Shown: positions 34,819 through 42,846 of the stretch, one piece after another
How the letters are laid out: each line of letters opens with the position of its first letter
Numbering within the stretch: the first letter of the stretch is position 1
NCBI RefSeq assembly: GCF_015477355.1
Contig: NZ_JADLRJ010000011.1
Span: forward strand, 124,001 to 188,000
Length of the DNA stretch: 64,000 nt
Origin: Nocardia blacklockiae
Lineage (GTDB): Bacteria > Actinomycetota > Actinomycetes > Mycobacteriales > Mycobacteriaceae
Direction: 5' to 3'
The notes under the pieces: generated by a model
Told to the model about the DNA's origin: nothing
Databases searched by the model: none
What the model saw: only the letters and a program-made list of their open reading frames with translations
Translations under genes and position numbers: made by a program

Positions 34819-35004
34819 TCAGAACACCGCCTTGCTGACGGCGTCGGGTCCGCTGTAGGACTGCTGCGGAAGCTTCTGCAGGCTGTTGATGACGTCGTTC
34901 CCGGCGCCGTTGTCGCGGGCCGCCGAGACGAGGCCGTCCCGATCGCACGGATAGTTCACGCCGTGCAGGTACTTCTGCAGCGCGACGGGATTCAGTTCAC
35001 TCAT
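34819..35004 (-). CDS. DUF2795 small protein, 61 aa
   Basis: ATG 35004 is preceded by AAGGAG at 5-6 bases, an excellent site. The protein is a small helical domain (ALQKYLHGVNYPCDRDGL, ARDNGAGNDVINSLQKL) of the DUF2795 family, often tens of residues long and of unknown function. It lacks a membrane segment. Its position inside a glycosyltransferase operon is unusual and may mark it as a regulator, adaptor or acceptor of the pathway; nothing in the sequence decides this. Confidence 0.8.
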   Translation of the reverse strand: MSELNPVALQKYLHGVNYPCDRDGLVSAARDNGAGNDVINSLQKLPQQSYSGPDAVSKAVF

Positions 35005-35117
35005 GGCAACTCCTTCCTGCGGTGGAACTCGGACATCTCTGTCATTCCGGGCAGGCCGCTCGTATTCGCCTGCCGCCCACGCCTTACCCGGGCCTACCGA
35101 CGGCAAACGAAGGGGCG

Positions 35118-36422
35118 TCAGCGGCCGTTGCGGACGACGGTGAATCCGTCGTTCCGCAATGTCTCGGCATCCAGTAGGTTGCGGGTGTCGACGACCAGGC
35201 GGCGGCGCGCCAGGGATCCGAGCCGGGGCCAGTCGAGCTTGGCGAATTCGGGCCATTCGGTGGCGACGACCACGGCCTCGGCGTCGCGCGCGGCGTCGTA
35301 GGGGTCGCCGACGACCCGCACGGCCTCGGACAGCGGGAGGGCGGGGGCGTCCTCCGGCGTCACGGTCGGGTCGTAGGCGCACAGCAGCGCGCCGCGATCG
35401 GACAACGCGGCGGCGAGCCGCAGGGCGGGGGAGTCGCGCAGGTCGCTCGTGCCCGCCTTGAAGGTCAGGCCCAGCAGCGCCACCCGCACTCCCGACAGCG
35501 AATTGTCGGCACGTCCCACGGCACGTCCCAAAACCTTTACGGCACGGTCGATCTGGGCGTCGTTGGCAGCCACGGCCGCCGCGAGCACGCCGAGCGACAC
35601 GTGTTTGCCGCGGGCGACGTGCAGCAGCGCCTGGGTGTCCTTGGGCAGGCAGGAGCCGCCCCACCCGGGGCCGGGCCGCAGGAACGCCGCGCCGATCCGC
35701 GGGTCCGAGCCGAGGCATTCGCCGACGAGTTCGATATCGGCGCTGACCTTTTCGCACAGCTCCGCGAGTTCGTTGACGAACGACAGCTTGGTCGCGAGGA
35801 AGGCGTTGCTGGCGTATTTGGCCAGTTCGGCGCTCTCGAAGTCGACGATCTGCACGGCGGAGGACTCCAGGCCCCGATAGAGCTTCGCGACGCGGTCGCC
35901 GACGCCCTCGTCGTCCGCGCCGACGACGATCCGGTCGGCGTGCAGGAAGTCGTAGACCGCGTGGCTCTCGCGCAGGAACTCCGGATTGCTCGCGACGTGC
36001 AGCCCGTACCGGGCGGCCGCGACCGCCGCCTCGCGTGTTGTACCCACGGGCACAGTGGATTTCAGCACGACGATCGCGCCCGGGTGGAGGGTCTCGCACA
36101 GCGAGTCGAGGACCTCGTGCACGGCGCTCAGGTCGGCTGCGCCCGAGGGCGTGGCCGGGGTCGGCACGCACACGAACACGATGTCGGCCGCCGCGAGCCG
36201 TTCGATATCGACGTCGAAACTTAGCCGCCCGGCCCGGATGCCTTGGCGCAGTAGTGGTTCGAGGTCCGGCTCGTGCAGTTCGGTGCGGCCCTGCCGCAGC
36301 CGTTCGACACAGGCCTCGTCGACGTCGACGGCGGTCACGTCCCACCCGAGATGGGCGAGACCGGCCGCGGTTGTGGTGCCGACGTATCCGGTGCCGACGA
36401 CACCGATGCGTTCATCCGACAT
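35118..36422 (-). CDS. UDP-glucose 6-dehydrogenase-family enzyme
   Basis: 434 residues: N-terminal NAD domain (GVVGTGYVGTTTA), central helical domain with NEFLRE-like SNPEFLRES, catalytic Cys258 in GGSCLPKD, and C-terminal UDP-binding domain (LGLTFKAGTSDLRDSPAL). The reaction is oxidation of UDP-glucose to UDP-glucuronate in two NAD-dependent steps; other NDP-sugars are possible. In this operon the product can feed the UDP-glucuronate decarboxylase encoded at 44517-45500 to give UDP-xylose. The 5' end overlaps the GT9 gene by 11 bases. Confidence 0.9.
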   Translation of the reverse strand: MSDERIGVVGTGYVGTTTAAGLAHLGWDVTAVDVDEACVERLRQGRTELHEPDLEPLLRQGIRAGRLSFDVDIERLAAADIVFVCVPTPATPSGAADLSAVHEVLDSLCETLHPGAIVVLKSTVPVGTTREAAVAAARYGLHVASNPEFLRESHAVYDFLHADRIVVGADDEGVGDRVAKLYRGLESSAVQIVDFESAELAKYASNAFLATKLSFVNELAELCEKVSADIELVGECLGSDPRIGAAFLRPGPGWGGSCLPKDTQALLHVARGKHVSLGVLAAAVAANDAQIDRAVKVLGRAVGRADNSLSGVRVALLGLTFKAGTSDLRDSPALRLAAALSDRGALLCAYDPTVTPEDAPALPLSEAVRVVGDPYDAARDAEAVVVATEWPEFAKLDWPRLGSLARRRLVVDTRNLLDAETLRNDGFTVVRNGR

Positions 36423-37410
36423 GACCGAACTCCCTTGCGGTCGAGGCGAGTTGGGTGTCCACCGCGGCGACGACCTCGTCGACGGTGAGGCGCAGCAGTC
36501 CTGGGTCGGTGGCCGCGCCGAGCGGATCGCCGCGGGTCCCGCTCCACAGCACCCGGTGCCGGTGCGCCAGGCCGGCCGGCGGGCCCCACCACTGCGGCGG
36601 AGTGGGCCCGAACAGCAGCACGGAGGGCGTGCGCACCGCGGTGGCCAGATGCCCGATGCCGGTGTCGCCGCAGACGACCAAGGCCGCGGCCGCCACCAGG
36701 GACGCGGTCTCGGCCAGATCGAGCACCCCGGCCAGCACGTGACCCGCCGGAACCCCCGCGGCGTCCGCAATCGCCAGCGCGCCTTCGCGCTCGGCCGCGG
36801 AGCCGGTTATCACGACGCGCCTACCCGACTCGCGCAGATGCGCGGACACAGCGGCGTACCGCTCCGGCGGCCACCGCCGCGCAGGCGCCCCCGCACCCGG
36901 ATGCACCACCACCGTGTCTGCCCAATCCCCGGCTCGGTCCGCATCGGACAAGGAGGCGTGGCGGTTGTGCCCGTTGTCGCTGTTGGGTGGGTCGAGGAAC
37001 AGGTCGGTGGGGTCGGTGTTGATGCCGTTGTGTTGTAGTAGTCGGCACCAGCGGTCTACCTCGTGGATGTCTTCGACCCAATTCGGGCCGGGCACTGCGG
37101 GATACGCGGGGTGGTGGTGGGTGAGCAGGTGGTTCGGGTGGGTGGCGGTCAGGTCGGCGATGCTTTGCGGGCCGCGGCCGTGCAGGTTCACTGCCAGGGC
37201 GGGGTGGGTGGGGAGGTCGGTGGCGCCGAGGCCGGGGGTGGGGTGGACGGCGTCGACCGCGCCGGTGAGGGCGGCGAGTGGCGCCAAGGCGGCGGGTGCG
37301 GCCAGCACGATGCGGTCGCCGGGGTGGGCGCGGCGCAGGGCGCGCAGCGCGGGCACCGCGGTGAGCAGGTCGCCGACGCCGAGCGCGCGCAGCACCAGGA
37401 TCACGGCCAC
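36412..37410 (-). CDS. GT9-family (heptosyltransferase-type) glycosyltransferase
   Basis: 332 residues from GTG 37410 (GGAG six bases upstream). Two-domain GT-B fold: VLRALGVGDLLTAVPALRAL at the start and the ADP-sugar binding half with VVVHPGAGAPARRWP and GDTGIGHLATA, typical of heptosyltransferases of lipopolysaccharide core synthesis. Such an enzyme next to heptose-nucleotide genes argues that heptose is truly transferred. Overlaps genes on both sides (10 and 11 bases). Confidence 0.87.
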   Translation of the reverse strand: MAVILVLRALGVGDLLTAVPALRALRRAHPGDRIVLAAPAALAPLAALTGAVDAVHPTPGLGATDLPTHPALAVNLHGRGPQSIADLTATHPNHLLTHHHPAYPAVPGPNWVEDIHEVDRWCRLLQHNGINTDPTDLFLDPPNSDNGHNRHASLSDADRAGDWADTVVVHPGAGAPARRWPPERYAAVSAHLRESGRRVVITGSAAEREGALAIADAAGVPAGHVLAGVLDLAETASLVAAAALVVCGDTGIGHLATAVRTPSVLLFGPTPPQWWGPPAGLAHRHRVLWSGTRGDPLGAATDPGLLRLTVDEVVAAVDTQLASTAREFGHVG

Positions 37411-38099
37411 GAACTCTCCGTCGACGCGCACACCACCAGCTCGCGCACCTCGCAGCCCGCGGGCTGGCGCAGTGCGAAAAGCACTGTCTCGGCGACGTTT
37501 TCGGGACGGTTCAGCACAGCGTCGGGCGGCGGCTTGTACTGCTCGTCGCGGTCGTCGAAGAACGCGGTGTGCATGCCGCCCGGGATGAGCAGGGTGACCC
37601 CGACCTCGCCCGCGGTCTCGGCGGCGAGGGCGCGGGTGAAGCCGACGACGCCGAATTTGGAGGCGCAGTAGGCGGTGGCGTCGCCGACGCCCTTGAGCCC
37701 CAGCGTGGACGCGCAGGTCACCAGCCGCCCTCGCGAGGCTCGCAGGTAGGGCAGCGCGGCGCGGGCCACGGCGGCCGTGCCGAGCAGGTTGACGTGGACG
37801 ACCCGCTCCCAGTCCTTGGCCGGGACCGTGTCCAGCCCGCCGCAGCTGTCGATGCCCGCGGCGGTGAAGACGCCGTCGAGGGTGCCGCCCGCGCGGTCGG
37901 CGAGGATGCGCACCGCGTTCTCGGCGGCCTCGGAATCGGCGAGGTCGACCTGCTCGAATTCGACGTCGGCGGAAGGCGGTTGGCGGTCCAGGACCAGCGG
38001 GGTGCCGCCCTGGCGGGCGACGGCGGCGACGGTCGCGGCGCCGAGACCGGAGGCGCCGCCGGTGATCAGGACGTTGCCCAAGGGGGTGGTCGTACTCAT
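37401..38099 (-). CDS. Short-chain dehydrogenase/reductase
   Basis: 232 residues, classical SDR: cofactor motif GGASGLG (about 14-20), acidic DRQ after beta-2 suggesting NAD, and catalytic YCASK (about 142-146). It lacks the extended-SDR features of HldD, so it is unlikely to be the missing heptose 6-epimerase, though an oxidation/reduction of a sugar or of an aglycone is possible. Located between the heptose kinase gene and a GT9 gene within the operon. Confidence 0.87.
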   Translation of the reverse strand: MSTTTPLGNVLITGGASGLGAATVAAVARQGGTPLVLDRQPPSADVEFEQVDLADSEAAENAVRILADRAGGTLDGVFTAAGIDSCGGLDTVPAKDWERVVHVNLLGTAAVARAALPYLRASRGRLVTCASTLGLKGVGDATAYCASKFGVVGFTRALAAETAGEVGVTLLIPGGMHTAFFDDRDEQYKPPPDAVLNRPENVAETVLFALRQPAGCEVRELVVCASTESSWP

Positions 38100-38141
38100 G
38101 GTCGTGTCCTCTCCTCGTGATGCGCTGTCGAGTGGAAGGGG

Positions 38142-39701
38142 TTACGCGCTGGTGCGCGCGGCGGCGACGAGACGGGTGGTCGAATAGCCGGGAAGCACTG
38201 GTACCAGGACTATTTCGCCGCCGTGCCGCCGCACGGTGTCGGCTTCGGGCAGGTCGCTGCCCGCGTAGTCCTCGCCCTTCACCCACACGTCCGGGCGCAG
38301 CCGGTCGAGCAGGCCGGTCGGCGTCGGCTCGTCGAAGACGACGACCGCGTCGACCGAGGCCAGTTCCAGCAGCACCCGGGCGCGGTCGGCGGCGGGGACC
38401 ACGGGCCGGTCGTCACCTTTGCGGCGGCGGATCGAGTCGTCGGAGTTCAGGCACACGACCAGGGCGTCGCCCAGCCCGCGCGCCTGCCGCAGCAGTGAGA
38501 TGTGGCCCGGGTGCAGCAGATCGAAGCACCCGCCGGTGGCGACCAGGCGCCCACCGTCCTGCCGCACCCGATCGGCCAAGGCGAACGCGTCGCCCGGTGC
38601 CTCGTCTTCCATTGCCGGACAATCGATCGCGGCCTGTGCGCCACCCTTGCCGACGAACTCGGCCGCGGCCCGCACTCCGGCCTCCACCGCCTGCCGCACG
38701 CCGTCCCCGCGCTGCAACGCGAGGGCGGCCGCCACCGCGAATTGATCACCGGCACCGCAGGTATCGGCATTCGCCAGCGTCTGCATCGCCAGCGGCACCG
38801 CCACCCGATCGGTGCGGTCGGCCCGCCGGTCATGACACACGGCCCCCTGCGCTCCGAGCGTGACGACAACCGCCTCCGCGCCCCACCGCTCGGCCAGCGC
38901 CCGCGCCCGCTCTCCGTCACCGGCCTGCCCGTCCGCCGAACCAGCAGCCCGGCCATGGATCCCGGACCTGGCAGTCACGCCGGCATCCTGCCGCCCGGCA
39001 GCCTGCCGCCCTGCCGTCGAGCCCGTGGCTTCGCTGCCGTTCCGTCGACCGGCCGTCGCGTCGGCATCCTCGGCTTGCGCCGTCGTCAGGCTTGCGGTGT
39101 GGCTTGGGTCATTGGCGGTCAAGCCGGTGGCCTCGCTGTGGTTGGGGGTGGCGAGCCGGATGCCGGGGACCGGGGATTCGCCGCGGGGGTGGGGGTCCCA
39201 GACGATGGGGACTCGGCCGGCGGCTTCGGTGAGGAGGGTGCGCAGTTCGGGGTGGGCGGTGACGCCGCGGCCGTAGTCGGCGACCAGGATGGTGCTGGAT
39301 TTCCTTATCGCCCAGCGGATCTCGTCGGTCAAGGGCGAATGGGCGGCGTAGCCGTCGCCGGAGTCGATGCGCACGATGGACTGGCCGTCGGCGCGTGCTC
39401 GGGTCTTGCACACGGTGTCGCCGTGTAGTGGCAGGGCGAGCACGGTGACCTGTGGCTCCAGCAGTTCGCGCAAACGGTGGGCGGCGGGGTCGTCGCCGAG
39501 CGCGGTGATCAGCACGACGCGGTCGGCGGCGTGCCGCTGAGCCAGCATCGCGGCCAGCCCCGCGCCGCCGGGTCGCTCGGCCCGGCGCTTCTGGTCCAGC
39601 ACGGGCACGGGCGCTTCGGGGCACAGCCGCCGGGCGGAGCCTTCGATGTCGACGTCCAGCAGGGTGTCGCCGACGATCACGAGCGGCCGGCCGCGCCTCA
39701 C
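38142..39701 (-). CDS. hldE: Bifunctional heptose 7-phosphate kinase / heptose 1-phosphate adenylyltransferase (HldE-like)
   Basis: 519 residues from GTG 39701, overlapping gmhA by four bases. N-terminal PfkB/RfaE kinase domain (GDTLLDVDIEG, ADYGRGV, DTCGAGDQFA near 300) and C-terminal nucleotidyltransferase domain (TGGCFDLLHPGHISLL, NSDDSIRR, VKGEDY). In Gram-negative bacteria HldE phosphorylates heptose 7-phosphate at C1 and later adds AMP to give ADP-heptose. Between kinase lobes lies a low-complexity insertion of about 70 residues rich in Ala, Thr, Gly and Asp, absent from the E. coli enzyme. Heptose chemistry in a mycolic-acid organism is the main interest. Confidence 0.88.
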   Translation of the reverse strand: MRRGRPLVIVGDTLLDVDIEGSARRLCPEAPVPVLDQKRRAERPGGAGLAAMLAQRHAADRVVLITALGDDPAAHRLRELLEPQVTVLALPLHGDTVCKTRARADGQSIVRIDSGDGYAAHSPLTDEIRWAIRKSSTILVADYGRGVTAHPELRTLLTEAAGRVPIVWDPHPRGESPVPGIRLATPNHSEATGLTANDPSHTASLTTAQAEDADATAGRRNGSEATGSTAGRQAAGRQDAGVTARSGIHGRAAGSADGQAGDGERARALAERWGAEAVVVTLGAQGAVCHDRRADRTDRVAVPLAMQTLANADTCGAGDQFAVAAALALQRGDGVRQAVEAGVRAAAEFVGKGGAQAAIDCPAMEDEAPGDAFALADRVRQDGGRLVATGGCFDLLHPGHISLLRQARGLGDALVVCLNSDDSIRRRKGDDRPVVPAADRARVLLELASVDAVVVFDEPTPTGLLDRLRPDVWVKGEDYAGSDLPEADTVRRHGGEIVLVPVLPGYSTTRLVAAARTSA

Positions 39702-40288
39702 GGCGTCACTCCCAGCGCGTTGTCGAGCGCGGTGCACAGCGAGTGGATGAGCACCAGGTGCATCTCCTGCACCGTGGCGACGCTGGGCGCTTCGACGGCG
39801 ATGGCGTCGGTGCACAGCGACGCCAGCGGATTCGGCGCGGGCCCGGTGACCGCCCAGGTGAGCACCCCCGCGTCGGCGGCGGCCTTGGCGGCGGCGACCA
39901 CGGCCGGGCTGGTGCCGCTGGTGGAGAACAGCATCAGCACGTCGCCGGGTCGGCCGTGCGCGACGACCTGCCGGGCGTAGAGCTGCGAGGCGCCGTAGTC
40001 GTTGACGATCGCGGTGCCCGCCGAGGTGTCGGCGTGCAGCGCGATGGCCGACAACGGGCGGCGCTCGTCGCGGAATCTGCCGACCAGCTCGCCCGTGAGG
40101 TGCTGCGCCTCGGCGGCGCTGCCCCCGTGGCCGCAGGCGAGCAGCCGGCCGTCGCGGGCGTAGATATCGGCGAGCTGTTCGCCCCACTGCCGCACCCGCG
40201 TCGCCACGTGGGCGTTGTGGTCGAGCGCGGTGCTGAGCGAGGCGAAATGGTCGCGGATCGACCGGGCTCCGCTGTCGGTGCGGGTCAT
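39698..40288 (-). CDS. gmhA: Sedoheptulose 7-phosphate isomerase (GmhA-like SIS protein)
   Basis: 196 residues from ATG 40288, which overlaps the stop of the GT9 gene (ATGA). A SIS-domain protein of GmhA size: ACGHGGSAAEAQHLTGELVGRF (in adjoining motifs) and LFSTSGTSPAVVAAAKAA are the two phosphosugar-binding Ser/Thr loops, and QEMHLVLIHSLC carries the metal/catalytic Glu-His pair. It should convert sedoheptulose 7-phosphate to D-glycero-D-manno-heptose 7-phosphate, the first step of NDP-heptose synthesis, feeding the HldE-like enzyme. Confidence 0.9.
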   Translation of the reverse strand: MTRTDSGARSIRDHFASLSTALDHNAHVATRVRQWGEQLADIYARDGRLLACGHGGSAAEAQHLTGELVGRFRDERRPLSAIALHADTSAGTAIVNDYGASQLYARQVVAHGRPGDVLMLFSTSGTSPAVVAAAKAAADAGVLTWAVTGPAPNPLASLCTDAIAVEAPSVATVQEMHLVLIHSLCTALDNALGVTP

Positions 40289-41316
40289 GGCAACCTGTCC
40301 TCTCCTCGGGTGCACGTCAATTCGCTGACGGCCGAGACGATTTCGTCATCGGCGATGCCGTCGATGCAGGGATGTCCCCGCACCGGGCAGACGCGGGCGC
40401 GGCTGCCCGCGCAGGCTGCGCGCTGGTCACCGAGCAGCACGTGCGGCACGCCGTAGGGCGCCCACCGCCGGGCCGGTACGACCGGCGCGAACAGCGACAC
40501 GACCGGTGTCCCGACCGCGGCCGCGACGTGCGCGGGCCCGGTGTTGGGCGCGACGACGGCGCGGGCCTGCCGCAGCACCGCCGCGAGGGTGGCGAAGTCG
40601 GTCTTGCCGCCCAGATCCGTGGCGTCGTCGCCCGCGACCTCGGCGGTCAGTTCGCGCTCCGACGGCGCGCCGGTGACCACGAGCCGATGTCCGGCGGCGA
40701 CGAGCGCGGCGGCAACCTCCCGGCTGCGCCCGGCCGACATCCGGCGGGCGGGCACCGCGGCGCCGGGGTGGAAGACCACGTAGCCCGGATCGCCCGCCAG
40801 ACCGCGAATGTCGGGCAGCTGCGGGCGGATTCGCAGCTTGCCGTCGTCGGCGGGGTCCGGCGCGAAGCCCGCGGCCGCGGCGAGCGACAGCGCCCGCTCC
40901 GGTTCGGGGAGATCGTCGTCGACGAGGTGGCGGACGTCGAGCAGCGAACCCGGGTAGTCCACGCTGATCGCCGAGATCCGCCGCACCCCGGCCATCCGCA
41001 GGATCAGCGCGAGCGGCAGCGGGGACTGGTGGAAGGAGGTGAACACGACCGCCTGGTCGAGTTCGAGGCGGCGCAGCCGGTCGACCAGCGCGGTGATCGC
41101 CTCGGCGGTCAGCTCCGGCGGTTCGAGATCGACCCAGGGCGCGTGGTATTCGACGATCTCCTCCACACCCGGCAGCAGTTCGGCGGCCGCCCGGCCGCGC
41201 GGCCCGCACAGGAACACGACCGGCCCGGCGTGCCGTGCGACGGCGCGCACCGCGGGCCCGCACAGCAGGACGTCACCGGCGCTGTCGAGCCGGGCCACCA
41301 GCACCCGCCCCGTCAC
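40285..41316 (-). CDS. GT9-family (heptosyltransferase-type) glycosyltransferase
   Basis: 343 residues from GTG 41316, with four-base overlaps on both sides. N-terminal VLVARLDSAGDVLLCGPAVRA and C-terminal VVFHPGAAVPARR, PNTGPAHVAAAVGTPVVSLF match heptosyltransferase-type GT-B enzymes. A second GT9 protein in the same operon suggests two heptose transfers or one heptose and one related sugar. The C-terminal CAGSRARVCPVRGHPCI contains three Cys, reminiscent of GT9 members with a structural metal or disulfide. Confidence 0.88.
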   Translation of the reverse strand: MTGRVLVARLDSAGDVLLCGPAVRAVARHAGPVVFLCGPRGRAAAELLPGVEEIVEYHAPWVDLEPPELTAEAITALVDRLRRLELDQAVVFTSFHQSPLPLALILRMAGVRRISAISVDYPGSLLDVRHLVDDDLPEPERALSLAAAAGFAPDPADDGKLRIRPQLPDIRGLAGDPGYVVFHPGAAVPARRMSAGRSREVAAALVAAGHRLVVTGAPSERELTAEVAGDDATDLGGKTDFATLAAVLRQARAVVAPNTGPAHVAAAVGTPVVSLFAPVVPARRWAPYGVPHVLLGDQRAACAGSRARVCPVRGHPCIDGIADDEIVSAVSELTCTRGEDRLP

Positions 41317-42842
41317 CGCGCACCCGCCATCGCCAGTTCGACCGCGGACTCCAGATCGGGGGCCACCAGGGCGTGCGCCTCCGCGCGGGTGATCTCGTCG
41401 GGCCGGGTCTTGGCCGTCGGCACCAGCACGGCGCGCGCTCCGGCGGCGAGCGCCGCGTCGACGTCCGCGCCGATGTCGCCGACCACCACGCACCGCTGCG
41501 GCGGCACGCCGAGTGCCCGCGCGGCCGCGGTCACCAGGCCGGGTTTCGGCTTGCGGCAAGCACATTCGTCGCTCGCCTGATGCGGGCAGACCTGCCAGGT
41601 GTCGAAGGGGCCGAGCAGTTCCTCGACGCGCTCGGACACATCGCGCAGCTGCTCCGGCGTGATCAGAGCGCGAGCGACGCCCGACTGGTTGCTCACCACA
41701 CCGAGCCGCACGCCCGCCGCACGGAGCCGGTCGAGCACCTGGCGCGACCGCGGAACCGGTTGCACCAGTGCGGGATCCGACAGATACGGCACGTCGACGA
41801 TGAGGGTGTCGTCCCGGTCGAACAGCAGGGCCAGCGGCGGCGCGGCGACCGGTCGCGGACGCCGGGTCCGGCGCCGCACCTGCCATTCGCCGCGCATCCG
41901 GTGCCAGCACGCGGCGGGCGGGATCAACACGCTGGTGAGCGACATCGCGGTGAGTTCCGAGGCGGTCGCGGGACCCGCGCCGATGCGCCGGGCCGCGAAT
42001 TCGACTGTGCCCGTGAGCCACAGGCCGAGGCAGACGGCGGCAAGCCCGGGCCGACGACCCAGCACGCAGGCGACCGCCGCTCCGCCGGCGGCGGTGATCG
42101 CCGCGTGCCGGCCCAGCCGACCGCCGCCCTCGCCGATCCGGCGTCGCCAGTCGCGCCCGTATTTGTGCCGCATCAGGGCGTTGTCCGCGTTCCCGGCCTG
42201 CATGCGCAGCGAGTACAGCAGCGATCCGGTCGCGGGTGGGTGGGTGGTGACCCGGCTCCCGGTCACGATGTGGTGGCCCGCCGCGACGATGCGCGCGGCC
42301 AGGTCGGAGTCCTCGCGGTAGGCGCGGCGGAACCGTTCGTCGAAGCCGCCGACCTCCGCGAGTGCCGCACGGCGATAAGCCATGTCGGCGGTGATCCAGC
42401 GGGCCGTGGCCAGCGCGGCGGTGCCCCGTTCGGCGTCGGTCGGCCGCCGCCCCGGCGGCAGTGGCACCCGGATGCGGGCCTGTGATCCGGCAACTTGGCG
42501 AGGTAGCCCGCGCAGGTCCTCGGCGAGCCGCGCGCGCCAGTCGTCCCCGGGAATCACGTCGTCGTCGAGGAAGGCGATCCATTCCGTCCGCGCCGACCGC
42601 CAGCCGACATTGCGGGCGGCGGCCGGGCCGCGGCCGCCGGACCGCACTACGCGCACGGGAATGTCGGTGTCGGGCACGGACAATGGCTCGCGGTCCGCCT
42701 GCGGCGCGGGCCGGTCGTCGACGACGACGATCTCGGCCGGGGTGAGCCCGGTGGACCCGTCCACGGCGCGCAGCACGGACGTGAGACCCGCGCGCCCGAT
42801 GGTGGGGATCACGATCGTGTAGTCCGGAGTGTCCTCGTGCAT
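41313..42842 (-). CDS. Fusion of GT2 glycosyltransferase and GmhB-like HAD phosphatase
   Basis: 509 residues. Residues 1 to about 330 form a GT2 enzyme (YTIVIPTIGRAGLTSVL, LDDDVIPGDDW, GGFDERFRRAYREDSDLA) with two hydrophobic segments near 250-285. Residues about 345-509 are a histidinol-phosphatase-like HAD enzyme: LFDRDDTL, SNQSGVAR, Zn-site CPHQASDECACRKPKPG and VVGDIGADVDAA, as in GmhB, which removes the C7 phosphate of heptose 1,7-bisphosphate. No frameshift separates the halves, so it is a true fusion. It supplies the one phosphatase step missing between the two HldE reactions. Confidence 0.9.
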   Translation of the reverse strand: MHEDTPDYTIVIPTIGRAGLTSVLRAVDGSTGLTPAEIVVVDDRPAPQADREPLSVPDTDIPVRVVRSGGRGPAAARNVGWRSARTEWIAFLDDDVIPGDDWRARLAEDLRGLPRQVAGSQARIRVPLPPGRRPTDAERGTAALATARWITADMAYRRAALAEVGGFDERFRRAYREDSDLAARIVAAGHHIVTGSRVTTHPPATGSLLYSLRMQAGNADNALMRHKYGRDWRRRIGEGGGRLGRHAAITAAGGAAVACVLGRRPGLAAVCLGLWLTGTVEFAARRIGAGPATASELTAMSLTSVLIPPAACWHRMRGEWQVRRRTRRPRPVAAPPLALLFDRDDTLIVDVPYLSDPALVQPVPRSRQVLDRLRAAGVRLGVVSNQSGVARALITPEQLRDVSERVEELLGPFDTWQVCPHQASDECACRKPKPGLVTAAARALGVPPQRCVVVGDIGADVDAALAAGARAVLVPTAKTRPDEITRAEAHALVAPDLESAVELAMAGAR

Positions 42843-42846
42843 GCGC

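Noticed and set aside
37401-38099. The SDR as the HldD heptose epimerase
   Set aside because: It is a short classical SDR with a YCASK site, not an extended SDR of HldD length and pattern.
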